A DNA stretch of 16,136 bases. Origin: Vulcanimicrobiia bacterium (lineage in GTDB: Bacteria; Vulcanimicrobiota; Vulcanimicrobiia; Vulcanimicrobiales; Vulcanimicrobiaceae). Shown here piece by piece: positions 1 through 8,062 of the stretch; within the stretch, counting starts at the first letter, position 1; the number at the start of each line of letters is the position of its first letter. The notes beneath the pieces were generated by a model, which saw only the letters and a list, made by a program, of their open reading frames with translations, was not told the origin of the DNA and did not search any database. The stretch lies in NCBI GenBank assembly GCA_025451135.1, contig JANWKW010000086.1, forward strand, positions 1 to 16,136, read 5' to 3'. A program made the position numbers and the translations under genes.

Positions 1-719
1 ACATCTACGGCTCGCAGATGCCGACGGCGTCCGGCACGGCGCCGGCGCTGTTCACCTCGTTCGAACCGTACGGCGACGACCGCGCGGGCGTCAGCGTGGC
101 GGCCGGGATGGTCGACATGATGTCCGGCCGCTACAGCATCGTCACCGCGCCCGGTCCGGGCAGCCCGGCGGTGGTCAAAGTCTTCCGGCTGTGGCTCATG
201 AAGCCGTTCGGGCCTGCGGCCGGCCAGCCGGCGATGCACGGGGCGCAGGACGTCGACGCGCCCGTCACCACCGCATCCTTCGCGCCGTTCGGTACGCGCT
301 ATCGCGGCGGTCTTTCGCTCGCGGTCGGATGGCTCGCCGGATCGCTCGGCGGCGCCCAGAGCATCGTCGTCGGTCAGCGCGCCGGCGGAACGGTGAAGGT
401 CTATTCCAGCGGCAGCGCGCTCGACGGCGCGCCGATGGTGTACTTGAAGAATCCCGAGGACCACGACTACGGCGTCGGGTTCTCGGCGACGGCGACGTTC
501 GATCCGTTCGGCGGCACGTCGGTGAGCGTCGGGACGACCGCCACCACGTCGGGCGCCGATCTGCTGGTCGGCGGCACGACGGCGGACGGCCGGCCGGTGC
601 GCGTGACGAAGTACGCGATGGTGCGCGCGACCGCGACGGCGAGGACCCTGCGCGCCCTGCCGCTCGGGCGCCTCGCGTCGATGCCCGGCACGCAAGCGCC
701 GTCGATCGGAGGGAACTAG
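1..719 (+). CDS. FG-GAP/beta-propeller-like repeat protein, C-terminal part (5' end outside window)
   Basis: The reading frame is open from the first full codon (base 3) to a TAG at 717-719, and the gene continues off the left edge. The ATG at 18 is probably internal. About 238 residues are visible. They contain three degenerate repeats of roughly 70-75 residues. Each begins with an S/T-F-x-P-Y/F-G motif, followed by a glycine- and valine-rich strand region and an IV-x-x-x-GPG...VKVF-like stretch, for example SIVTAPGPG and later SIVVGQRAGG. This pattern resembles FG-GAP/VCBS-type beta-propeller blades of secreted or surface proteins. No enzyme motif, membrane segment or anchor is seen at the C-terminus. 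The missing N-terminus could hold a signal peptide or further repeats. Function is unknown, and surface adhesion or binding is only an inference. The next gene starts 3 nt after the stop, so the two are likely co-transcribed. Confidence 0.6.
   Translation, partial: IYGSQMPTASGTAPALFTSFEPYGDDRAGVSVAAGMVDMMSGRYSIVTAPGPGSPAVVKVFRLWLMKPFGPAAGQPAMHGAQDVDAPVTTASFAPFGTRYRGGLSLAVGWLAGSLGGAQSIVVGQRAGGTVKVYSSGSALDGAPMVYLKNPEDHDYGVGFSATATFDPFGGTSVSVGTTATTSGADLLVGGTTADGRPVRVTKYAMVRATATARTLRALPLGRLASMPGTQAPSIGGN
708..713 (+). promoter_or_regulatory. Ribosome binding site GGAGGG of the ABM-domain gene
   Basis: GGAGGG lies 8 nt before the ATG at 722, inside the last codons of the preceding gene. It fixes the start of the ABM-domain gene at 722, although the same frame stays open much further upstream. 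Confidence 0.7.
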
Positions 720-721
720 CG

Positions 722-1363
722 ATGGACCGGACCGATGCGCAGCACGGCGGCACCGAAGTCATCGTGACGCAGATCAAGCCGGGCAGCGAGGCCGCGTATC
801 GCGCGTTCGCCGATCGCTTCATCAAGGCCCAAGCGGCGTTCCCGGGCTATCTGGGCTCGTTCATCCAGCCGCCGATCACGGCCGGCGCCGGATGGACGAC
901 CGTCCTGCGGGTCGACACGGGCGACCATCTCGACGCCTGGATGGCGTCGCCGGAGCGCGCCGGCCTGATCCGCGAGAGCGAAGACCTGGTGCTCGGCTTC
1001 CAGGCGCAGCGGATCGACGCGTCGTTCCCCGGCTGGGTGCCGGCCGATCCGGCCACCGGCAAAGCGCCGAGCAAGTGGAAGACGGCGGCGCTCGTACTGC
1101 TGACGCTCTTCCCGGTGGTGATGCTCGAACTGCGTTTCCTCAATCCGCTGCTGCGCTCGCTGCACCCGGCGCTGGCCACCTTCGTGGGCAACGGCTTGAG
1201 CGTCGCGCTCACGACGTGGCCGCTGATGCCGCTCGCGATCCGCGCCTTCCGTCCGTGGCTCTTCCCCGAAGGCCAGCCCCGCGGGCGCGTTTCGGCGATG
1301 TGGTTCGTGCTGATCGGATGCTACGCGATCGAGATCGCCGCGCTCTGGCGGCTGCTGCCCTAA
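722..1363 (+). CDS. Antibiotic biosynthesis monooxygenase (ABM)-domain membrane protein, COG3224-like
   Basis: The protein is 213 residues long. Residues 10-105 look like a ferredoxin-like ABM domain, with an opening beta strand (EVIVTQIKPG), an amphipathic helix (EAAYRAFADRFIKAQ), FPGYLGS, and a W/TTVLRVDTGD strand. A linker (GWVPADPATGKAPSKWK) leads to three hydrophobic segments at about 119-138, 150-174 and 189-210. This arrangement of a soluble ABM domain followed by two or three C-terminal membrane helices is typical of COG3224 proteins, whose physiological role is mostly unknown. Some ABM-domain relatives oxygenate polyketides or degrade haem, but no specific substrate can be assigned here. 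The start at 722 is supported by GGAGGG 8 nt upstream. The gene follows the repeat protein by 2 nt and overlaps the converging molybdenum hydroxylase gene by 4 nt at its 3' end. Confidence 0.8.
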   Translation: MDRTDAQHGGTEVIVTQIKPGSEAAYRAFADRFIKAQAAFPGYLGSFIQPPITAGAGWTTVLRVDTGDHLDAWMASPERAGLIRESEDLVLGFQAQRIDASFPGWVPADPATGKAPSKWKTAALVLLTLFPVVMLELRFLNPLLRSLHPALATFVGNGLSVALTTWPLMPLAIRAFRPWLFPEGQPRGRVSAMWFVLIGCYAIEIAALWRLLP

Positions 1364-4083
1364 ACCGGTTCGAGCGCCTGGAGCCGCGCGAAGATCCGGT
1401 CTTCGGTGAACGGGAGCGCGGTGAAACGGATCCCGGTGGCCGCCCGCAGCGCATTGCCGATGGCGGGCGCGACCGGATTTATGGTGTTCTCCGCGATCGA
1501 TTTCGAGCCGAGCGGGCCGACCGCGTCGTAGGTGTCGGCGAAGAACACCTCGGTCACGGGCGCATCGGCGAAGGCCGGGATGCGATAGTTGCGCAGGGTC
1601 GGATTGACGACCGCACCGCGCGCATCGTAGACCATCTTCTCCTGCAGCGCGTAGCCGACACCTTGCACGACGCCGCCGATCACCTGTCCGCGCAGCTGAT
1701 TGGGGTTCATCGGAACGCCCGCGTCGACCGCCTCGGCGCTATAGAGGATCCGGATCTCGCCCGAGACGCGGTGGACCGCCAGCCGCACGCCGTACGCGAT
1801 GAACGCGACCGTGCGCGGCGACCCGTACGCCTTGCGGAAGGCCGCCAGTTCGACGCCGGCCTTCTCGGCGGTCTCGCGCAATTCGACCAGCCCGATGCGA
1901 CGACCGCCGCAGACCACGCCGTCTCCGTCGAGCGTACACTCGTCGGGCTCCGCGCCGCTCGTCCGCGCGGCGAATCCGACGATGGTGTCGCGCAGCGCGC
2001 GCGCCGCGTTCTCGACCGCCTTGGTCGGCACCATCATGCCGACGCTCGCGAACGTCCCGCTATCGTAGGGCGTCGCGTCCGTATCCGCGTTGAGGAAGGC
2101 GACCCTAGAGGTCGGACAGCCCATGATCTGCGCGACCACCTGCTGCTGGGCGGTCACCAGGCCGTTGCCGATCTCGACCGAGCCGACCGTGAAGCGATAG
2201 CTCCCGTCCGGCTGCAGCGCGATCTCGCACCCCGATCGCTGCTCCGTCGGCGGCACGCAGTCGAGCATCGAGAGCGCCGTCCCGCTGCCTTCGAGCCATT
2301 CGTCGCCCTCGGGTTTGGGCAGGCCGCGGCCGCTCGCGAGCCCTTTCTCGATGGCATCGATGCACTGGTCCAAGCCGTAGCTGCCCATCGTGAGGTCGGA
2401 GATCTCCGAGAGCGCGGACTCCATCTTGTCGTGCTCGCCGATCACGTTCTTGCGGCGCATCTCGATCGGATCGATCGCGAGCATCGCGGCCAGCTCGTCG
2501 AGCGCCGACTCTACCGCGAAGGTCGGCTGGGTGGTGCCGTAGCCGCGAAAACCGCCGCCGCACTGCATGTTCGTGTAGACCGCGTAGCCGTCGCCCTTCT
2601 TGTTGGGGCACTTGTAGATCGCCCACGGGCCGGACATGCCGTTGGCGAGCGTCTCGCCGCCGTGATTGCCGTACGCGCCGGTGTTGGAGACGATGCGGTA
2701 CTGCATCGCGGTCAGGGTGCCGTCGCGCTTGGCGCCGAGCTTGACGTGGATCTTCATCGGATGGCGCGTGGTCGCGCCGGTGAACTGCTCTTCGCGCGTG
2801 AATTCCCATTTGACCGGGCGCCCGGTCTTGATGGTCGCGAGCAGCGGCAGATCCTCGCTCATCATGTCCTGTTTGCCGCCGAAGCCGCCGCCGACGCGCT
2901 CGGTGAACACGTGCAGGTCGGCCGGCAGGATGCCGAACAGGTAGCAGAGCTTGCCCTTGACGATGAACGGGCCTTGCACGCTCGTCCGCACGTGCAGGCG
3001 GCCGCCCTCGTCGCGCCACGTGATCGACTGCATCGTCTCCAGATGCACGTGCTGTTGGCGCGACGCTTCGTACGTGGCCTCGTAGACGGCATCGGCCTCG
3101 GCGAACCCGGCGTCGACGCTGCCGACCTCGCCGTGGATCTCGAGGACGACGTTCTTCTCGGCATGCTGGATGTGCGAGTCGCCGTCCTTCGCGTGGAGCA
3201 GCGGCGCACCCGGCGCCATCGCCTCTTCCGGATCGAAGACCGCCGGGAGCGGATCGTACTCCACTTCGAGCCTGCGGCAGCCCTCTTCGGCGGCGGCCTC
3301 GGTCTCCGCGACGACCGCGGCGATCCGCTGTCCGACGAAGCGCGCGACATTGTCGAGCAGATAGGTGTCGTCGGGATCGACGCGGTTGTCTTCGTGGATG
3401 GCGGTGGTGTAGAGCTTCCTCGGCACGTCCTCCCACGTGAATACGTCGACCACACCCGGTACGGCGAGCGCCTTGCCCCGGTCGATCGAGAGGATCTTGG
3501 CGTGCGCGTGCGGCGACCGCAGCACTTTGAGATGCAGCATCCCGTCCATCGGCGGGACGTCGCCGGTGTAGCGCGCCTTGCCGGTGACGATGTCGCGGGC
3601 GAACGGATTCGGGACGTTCGCACCGACCGACGCGCCGGCCGCGTCGCGGGCCACGTTCTTGACGCCCGAAAAGGCGTCCCGGATCGAACCGTAGCCGGTG
3701 CACCTGCACAGGTTGCCCTTGAGCGCGCGCGGCAGGTCGTCTTTCTGTTCGTCCGTCAGGGCCGCGCCGGTCATGATCATGCCGGCGGCGCAGTAGCCGC
3801 ACTGGAAGCTCTGCGCGTCGAGGAAGGCCTGCTGCATCGGATGCAGCGTCTCGCCGGTCGCGAGCCCCTCGATGGTGGTGACGCGTTTGCCCTCGGCACG
3901 GAACGCGGGATAGAGGCAGCTGTGGACGGGCTTCTCGTCGACCCAGACCGTGCATGCGCCGCAGTCGCCGCCGTCGCAGCCCTTCTTGACACCGTACCAG
4001 CCGAGATCGCGCAGGTAGACGCGCAGACATTCGCCGGGTGCCGGGTCTGCCGCGAACGCCTTGCCGTTGACGTCGAGTTTCAT
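1360..4083 (-). CDS. Molybdenum hydroxylase, fused [2Fe-2S] and molybdopterin-binding subunit (xanthine dehydrogenase family, XdhD-like)
   Basis: This 907-residue protein joins two parts that are separate subunits in many xanthine dehydrogenase-family enzymes. Residues 1-80 form a plant-type ferredoxin domain with Cys36, Cys41, Cys44 and Cys56. Residues 81-150 form the helical second [2Fe-2S] domain with Cys95, Cys98, Cys126 and Cys128 (CGYCAAG...CRCTGYG). From about 165 the molybdopterin part begins (ARYTGDVPP...RSPHAHAKI). It includes GGGFGGKQD, GGFRGYG, and near the C-terminus GPLGSKSIAEN, whose Glu aligns with the catalytic Glu of the family. E. coli XdhD has the same fused architecture. 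The likely reaction is hydroxylation of a purine, other N-heterocycle or aldehyde, with electrons leaving through the FAD subunit. The substrate cannot be read from sequence. The ATG at 4083 overlaps the stop of the FAD subunit (ATGA), which argues for translational coupling; the frame stays open upstream but only as a shadow of that gene. No XdhC-type maturation factor lies nearby. Confidence 0.92.
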   Translation of the reverse strand: MKLDVNGKAFAADPAPGECLRVYLRDLGWYGVKKGCDGGDCGACTVWVDEKPVHSCLYPAFRAEGKRVTTIEGLATGETLHPMQQAFLDAQSFQCGYCAAGMIMTGAALTDEQKDDLPRALKGNLCRCTGYGSIRDAFSGVKNVARDAAGASVGANVPNPFARDIVTGKARYTGDVPPMDGMLHLKVLRSPHAHAKILSIDRGKALAVPGVVDVFTWEDVPRKLYTTAIHEDNRVDPDDTYLLDNVARFVGQRIAAVVAETEAAAEEGCRRLEVEYDPLPAVFDPEEAMAPGAPLLHAKDGDSHIQHAEKNVVLEIHGEVGSVDAGFAEADAVYEATYEASRQQHVHLETMQSITWRDEGGRLHVRTSVQGPFIVKGKLCYLFGILPADLHVFTERVGGGFGGKQDMMSEDLPLLATIKTGRPVKWEFTREEQFTGATTRHPMKIHVKLGAKRDGTLTAMQYRIVSNTGAYGNHGGETLANGMSGPWAIYKCPNKKGDGYAVYTNMQCGGGFRGYGTTQPTFAVESALDELAAMLAIDPIEMRRKNVIGEHDKMESALSEISDLTMGSYGLDQCIDAIEKGLASGRGLPKPEGDEWLEGSGTALSMLDCVPPTEQRSGCEIALQPDGSYRFTVGSVEIGNGLVTAQQQVVAQIMGCPTSRVAFLNADTDATPYDSGTFASVGMMVPTKAVENAARALRDTIVGFAARTSGAEPDECTLDGDGVVCGGRRIGLVELRETAEKAGVELAAFRKAYGSPRTVAFIAYGVRLAVHRVSGEIRILYSAEAVDAGVPMNPNQLRGQVIGGVVQGVGYALQEKMVYDARGAVVNPTLRNYRIPAFADAPVTEVFFADTYDAVGPLGSKSIAENTINPVAPAIGNALRAATGIRFTALPFTEDRIFARLQALEPV

Positions 4084-4916
4084 GCGCCCAGCTCCTGACG
4101 GATCTGCTCGGCGTAGTGATAGGTCAGATGCCGGCGATGTGCGGGCGAACCGTGGACGTCGTCGAGATAGAGCGCGTCGGGGATCGCCGCATCGATCGCG
4201 TCGCGCAGTTCGTCCGCGGAGGGAAGGCCGTCGAAGGCGAGCTGCACCGGTCTGAGGGTGGCCGCCGTCACCGTCAGCGTCAATCCGCCGGCCGGACGCA
4301 GCCGCGTCCCGATCAGGAGCACGGACGAACGCCCGAGATGCGTGAGCTCTCCCCGCCGGAACGCGAACGTCTTGGCCAGCGCCGAGGCCGGAAGCCGGAT
4401 GGCGCGCAGCAGCTCGCCCGGGGCCAGCACGTTGGCGTGATTGCCGGTGACGAACTCCACCGCTCGGATCTCGCGCGGCGCGCCGCCGCGCGGCCACAAC
4501 GTATAGCTCCCCTCGAGCGCGACGGTCAGCGAGATCATCGGCCCGGCCGGCAGCGACATCACGATGTTGCCGCCGACGGTCGCCTCGTTCCAGATCTTGA
4601 ACGACGAGAGGAACGACCGGCAGCACTGACCGATCAGCGGACCGGCCGCCCATTCGGCGGGCGGTGCGAAGGCGTACAGCTCCGCGATCGTGCAGGTGGC
4701 CGCGATGGCGAGGCCGTCCGGGCCGCTCTCGAGCGGCGTCCAGCCGAACCGCCCCAGATCGATCAGCGTATCGGTGTGGATCTGCGGCTCGGAGAACAGC
4801 CAGGTCCCGCCGGCGAGCCAGGCATCGCCGTCGCGCCACTGCCGGATATCGTCGGCCGATGCCGGGCGTTGCACTTCGACGATCGTATTGAGATTCACAA
4901 TCGACGCACGTACCAC
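4080..4916 (-). CDS. Molybdenum hydroxylase FAD-binding subunit (XdhB/CoxM/YgfM-like)
   Basis: This protein of 278 residues matches the usual length of the medium, FAD-binding subunit of molybdenum hydroxylases. The two family signatures are present: LAGGT at residues 34-38 and TVGGN at 113-117, which contact the FAD pyrophosphate. The stretch after TVGGN reads IVMSLPAGP instead of the SPAxD-type sequence common in CO dehydrogenase and XDH relatives. A C-terminal CO-dehydrogenase-flavoprotein-like domain follows from about residue 175. It passes electrons from the Fe-S clusters of the downstream subunit to NAD+, oxygen, a quinone or another acceptor. The stop overlaps the next start by 4 nt. 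The start is GTG at 4916, with GAGGAA 14 nt upstream. A second GTG at 4898 (codon 7) is a credible alternative, since family proteins often begin just before this point. Confidence 0.88.
   Translation of the reverse strand: MVRASIVNLNTIVEVQRPASADDIRQWRDGDAWLAGGTWLFSEPQIHTDTLIDLGRFGWTPLESGPDGLAIAATCTIAELYAFAPPAEWAAGPLIGQCCRSFLSSFKIWNEATVGGNIVMSLPAGPMISLTVALEGSYTLWPRGGAPREIRAVEFVTGNHANVLAPGELLRAIRLPASALAKTFAFRRGELTHLGRSSVLLIGTRLRPAGGLTLTVTAATLRPVQLAFDGLPSADELRDAIDAAIPDALYLDDVHGSPAHRRHLTYHYAEQIRQELGA
4888..4916 (+). promoter_or_regulatory. Weak sigma70-like promoter candidate for the S10 peptidase pair
   Basis: TTGAGA (4888-4893) and TACCAC (4911-4916) are spaced by 17 nt and would give a leader of about 38 nt before the ATG at 4961. 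The -35 is good and the -10 is poor (3 of 6). The site overlaps the start of the divergent FAD-subunit gene. The two divergent starts are only 44 nt apart, so promoters for both must overlap coding sequence on at least one side. Confidence 0.2.
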
Positions 4917-4960
4917 GGCGCGGATAGGACTTCCTCACTATCGCGACGATTTTCACCCGT

Positions 4961-6493
4961 ATGAAACGTACGCTCTGTGTTCTGCTGTTAGCGGTCGTGG
5001 CCGGCGGTCCGCTCGTCGCTCGCTCCGCCGAACCGGCCGCGGCGGCGACGGCCGCACCGGCCGCTCCGGCCGGGGGCGAGACGGGCGATGCCGTCACCCA
5101 GCACACGGTCACCATCGACGGCCGTCCGATCGCCTATACCGCCCGTGCCGGAACCTTGGCACTCAAAGACGGCAACAACGTCGAGACCGCGCGCGTCTTC
5201 TATACCGCCTACACCACCGGCGGCACGGACCGGCCGATCACGTTCATCTACAACGGCGGCCCGGGGAGTTCGACGATGTGGCTGCGGATGGGCTCGATCG
5301 GTCCGGTCCGGGTGGCCGCGCCCAACGGCACGCCCAGCGCGCCGGCCCCGTACCGCATCGCGGATAATCCGTACAGCCTCCTCGACAAGAGCGATCTGGT
5401 GTTCATCGATATGCCCGACTCCGGCTTCGGCCGGATCGCGCCGGGCAAAGAGAAGGCGTTCTTCGGCGTCGATCAGGATGCGGCCGCGTTCGGGCAGTTC
5501 ATCTCGAACTATCTGACCCGGTTCGACCGCTGGAACTCGCCGAAGTTCTTGTTCGGCGAATCCTACGGCACGACGCGCTCTGCGGCGCTCGCCGACTATC
5601 TGGTCGGGAAGGGCATCTTCCTCAACGGCGTGGTGCTGCTCTCGTCGATCCTGAATTTCGGGCTCGACTACGGGAACGGCGATCCGATCGCCGCGGGCGA
5701 CTGGGCCTACGTCCTGTACCTTCCGACCGAAGCGGCGACCGCGTGGTATCACCACAAGGTCGCCAACGCCCCGGCCGATCTGCCGACGTATCTGCGCGAG
5801 GTGCGGAGCTTCGCGCTGGGCGAGTATCTCGACGCGCTCGCGAAAGGCGACGCGCTCGGCGCGGGGCAGCGCGACGACGTCGTCCGCAAGCTGAGCGGCT
5901 ATCTCGGGCTCCCGCAGCGATTCGTCCGCAACGCCGACCTGCGGGTCTCATACGACCGCTTCCAACGCGAACTCCTGCGCAGCAGCGGACAGGTCGTCGG
6001 CAGGCTGGACGGCCGTTTCACCACCTACGATCTGGATCGCGCGTCGAACGAGGGTCCGGCCTGGGATCCGACCGATTCCGCCATCGACGGCGCCTACACG
6101 ACGGCCATCAACCAGTATCTGCGTCAGACGCTCGGCTACGATCCGCCGATCCCGTATCGTACGAACATCTACGACATCATCTACGCCGGCGACAGCTCGT
6201 GGGACTTCTCGCACGATCGCCGCTATCCGACCAACGTCGCGCCCGACCTGGCCGACGCGATGACGCAGAACCCCCATCTCAAGGTCTTCTCGGCGAACGG
6301 TTACTACGATTTCGCGACGCCGTTCTTCGCGACCGAGTACACGCTCAAGCATCTCAACCTGAGCCCGCAGCTCCAGAGCAACATCACCTTCGGCTACTAC
6401 CAATCGGGCCATATGGTGTACTTGAACGACAGCGCGCTCGTCCAGTTCAAATCCGACCTCGCGCGCTGGTCCGACGCGGCGCTGGGACGCTAA
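4961..6493 (+). CDS. Exported S10-family serine carboxypeptidase-like protein (first of tandem pair)
   Basis: The protein has 510 residues. A clear signal peptide (MKRTLCVLLLAVVAGGPLVA, probable cleavage near ARSA at 20-23) is followed by an Ala/Pro-rich spacer to about residue 40. The S10 hallmarks are all present: the oxyanion-loop motif NGGPGSS at 98-104, the nucleophile elbow GESYG with Ser201, the acid Asp450 in GYYDFATP, and His484 in SGHMVYL. S10 enzymes are alpha/beta-hydrolases that remove C-terminal residues from peptides, usually at acidic pH. In this bacterial form the only cysteine lies in the signal peptide, so the disulfides of eukaryotic and vacuolar homologues are absent. It probably acts in the periplasm or outside the cell. 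The ATG at 4961 was chosen because it begins the signal peptide directly. The downstream paralogue follows within 16 nt, implying an operon. True substrate specificity, peptidase or acyltransferase, is not visible. Confidence 0.9.
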   Translation: MKRTLCVLLLAVVAGGPLVARSAEPAAAATAAPAAPAGGETGDAVTQHTVTIDGRPIAYTARAGTLALKDGNNVETARVFYTAYTTGGTDRPITFIYNGGPGSSTMWLRMGSIGPVRVAAPNGTPSAPAPYRIADNPYSLLDKSDLVFIDMPDSGFGRIAPGKEKAFFGVDQDAAAFGQFISNYLTRFDRWNSPKFLFGESYGTTRSAALADYLVGKGIFLNGVVLLSSILNFGLDYGNGDPIAAGDWAYVLYLPTEAATAWYHHKVANAPADLPTYLREVRSFALGEYLDALAKGDALGAGQRDDVVRKLSGYLGLPQRFVRNADLRVSYDRFQRELLRSSGQVVGRLDGRFTTYDLDRASNEGPAWDPTDSAIDGAYTTAINQYLRQTLGYDPPIPYRTNIYDIIYAGDSSWDFSHDRRYPTNVAPDLADAMTQNPHLKVFSANGYYDFATPFFATEYTLKHLNLSPQLQSNITFGYYQSGHMVYLNDSALVQFKSDLARWSDAALGR

Positions 6494-6509
6494 GAGGATG
6501 ATCGACAGC

Positions 6510-8000
6510 ATGAACGCACGCACCATCGCCGCGACGCTCGCGGTCGCGCTGCTCCTGGGCGCCGCGCCCGCACCCAAAGCTCCGCCGCCGGTGCCGCCGG
6601 CCGATCCCGACGCGGTCACCCACGCGGTCGCGCACGTCGGCGGCTCGGCGATCCCCTATACCGCGCGCGCCGGCACGATCACGCTGCGCAACGCCAAGGA
6701 TCAGATCACGGGACGGATGTTCTACACGGCATTCGTCAAGGACGGCTCCGACGCGACCCGCCGCCCGGTGACGTTCTTCTACAACGGCGGACCGGGCAGT
6801 TCGAGCGTCTGGCTGCGGATGGGCTCGTTCGCGCCGCTGCGCGTCCGGACGTCGAACGACAAAGCGATCCCGAACGCGCCGTTCGCGCTGATCGAGAACG
6901 CCTACAGCCTGATCGACAAGAGCGACCTGGTCTTCGTCGACGCGCCCAATACCGGTTTCAGTCGCGTGCTCGGCGCGGGCGATCCGAAGGACTTCATGGG
7001 CATCGACCAGGACGGCCGCGCTTTCACGCAGTTCGTGCAGCGCTACATCACCCGGTTCTCGCGCTGGAACTCGCCCAAGTTCCTGTTCGGCGAGAGCTAC
7101 GGCACCACGCGCGACTGCGTGCTCGTCAACATGCTCGAAGACGCGGGCGTCCAGGTCAACGGCGTGGTGCTGCTCTCGTCGGTGCTCAACTTCGGACTGG
7201 GCGGTGGGCCGATCGCGGGCGGCGACTGGACCTACGTCGGCTACCTGCCGACCGAAGCCGCGACCGCGTGGTTCCACCACAAGGCGGGTCGAGGCAAGAG
7301 CCTGGTCGCGTTCGTGAACGAGGTCAAGGCGTTCGCGGGCGGCCGCTACCTGCACGACCTCGCGCAAGGCTCGGACCTGAGCCCGGCCGCGTTCGACGCG
7401 GACGTGGCGCGCCTGCACGGCTACATCGGCCTCTCGGAGACCTACATCCGCAACTCCGACCTGCGCGTGCCGTACTCGCGCTTCGAGAAAGAACTGCTGC
7501 GCGATCAGTCGACGGTGGTCGGACGTTACGACGGGCGCTACACCACCTACGACCTGGACGTCAACGCCGATCGCCCGGATTGGGATCCGTCCGACGTCGG
7601 CATCTCGGGCGCCTTCGTGGCGCTCGGCAACCGCTACATGCGCGACACGCTCGGCTACCGCACGAACCTGCAGTACCGTCCGACCGCGTACGGCGAGCTG
7701 GGCGCGCCTTGGGACATGCATCACAACGGCAGCGATCCGCCGGCTAACGTCGCGCCGGATCTGGCCACCGCGATGACCGAGAATCCGCACCTGCACGTCT
7801 TCTCGGCCAACGGCTACTACGATTTCGCGACGCCGATGTACGCGACGGAGTACACGCTCCGCCATCTCGGCCTCAACCCGGCGCTGCAGAAGAACATCAC
7901 GTTCGGCTTCTATCCGTCGGGACACATGGTCTATCTCAATCCGGCGGCGCTGGCGACGTTCAAGGCCGACCTCGCCCGCTGGTACGACGATGCGCTGTGA
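6510..8000 (+). CDS. Exported S10-family serine carboxypeptidase-like protein (second of tandem pair)
   Basis: This 496-residue protein is a close paralogue of the gene just upstream, with the same motif order throughout. NGGPGSS lies at 92-98, GESYG with Ser196, GYYDFATP with Asp438 and SGHMVYL with His472. Shared long blocks such as SPKFLFGESYGTT, LPTEAATAW and YTARAGT show tandem duplication rather than chance similarity. The N-terminus MNARTIAATLAVALLLGAAPA looks like a signal peptide, followed by a proline-rich spacer. I prefer the ATG at 6510, because an AAGAGG element lies 12 nt upstream and the signal peptide then has a clean basic start. An in-frame ATG at 6498 would touch that element and add MIDS. 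A single cysteine (next to the nucleophile loop, TTRDCVL) remains in the mature protein. It is likely a periplasmic or secreted peptidase; two copies suggest different specificities or dosage. Confidence 0.9.
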   Translation: MNARTIAATLAVALLLGAAPAPKAPPPVPPADPDAVTHAVAHVGGSAIPYTARAGTITLRNAKDQITGRMFYTAFVKDGSDATRRPVTFFYNGGPGSSSVWLRMGSFAPLRVRTSNDKAIPNAPFALIENAYSLIDKSDLVFVDAPNTGFSRVLGAGDPKDFMGIDQDGRAFTQFVQRYITRFSRWNSPKFLFGESYGTTRDCVLVNMLEDAGVQVNGVVLLSSVLNFGLGGGPIAGGDWTYVGYLPTEAATAWFHHKAGRGKSLVAFVNEVKAFAGGRYLHDLAQGSDLSPAAFDADVARLHGYIGLSETYIRNSDLRVPYSRFEKELLRDQSTVVGRYDGRYTTYDLDVNADRPDWDPSDVGISGAFVALGNRYMRDTLGYRTNLQYRPTAYGELGAPWDMHHNGSDPPANVAPDLATAMTENPHLHVFSANGYYDFATPMYATEYTLRHLGLNPALQKNITFGFYPSGHMVYLNPAALATFKADLARWYDDAL

Positions 8001-8026
8001 TCCCGATCCCGCGTCTCGAACGGTTC

Positions 8027-8054
8027 CGCGCGCCGGCGACCTGATCGGCGCGCG
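8027..8054. terminator. Strong GC hairpin between convergent transcription units
   Basis: A perfect 9-bp inverted repeat has arms CGCGCGCCG at 8027-8035 and CGGCGCGCG at 8046-8054, with a 10-nt loop. It lies in the 62-nt gap between the stop of the second S10 gene (8000) and the stop of the methyltransferase (8063), where a bidirectional terminator is expected. No T-run follows on either strand, so termination may depend on Rho or use a U-less hairpin. The position supports the call more than the sequence does. Confidence 0.5.
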
Positions 8055-8062
8055 TGCGCTCC

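Noticed and set aside
892..4098. 1068-codon + strand open frame antisense to the molybdenum hydroxylase
   Set aside because: It has Arg/Asp/Ala-rich composition with no recognisable domain, and it lies opposite a gene with complete Fe-S and Mo motifs. It is an artefact of high third-position GC.
4084..5115. Upstream extension of the molybdenum hydroxylase frame
   Set aside because: The added residues are the out-of-frame shadow of the FAD subunit. The ATG at 4083 begins a canonical ferredoxin domain and overlaps the FAD-subunit stop.
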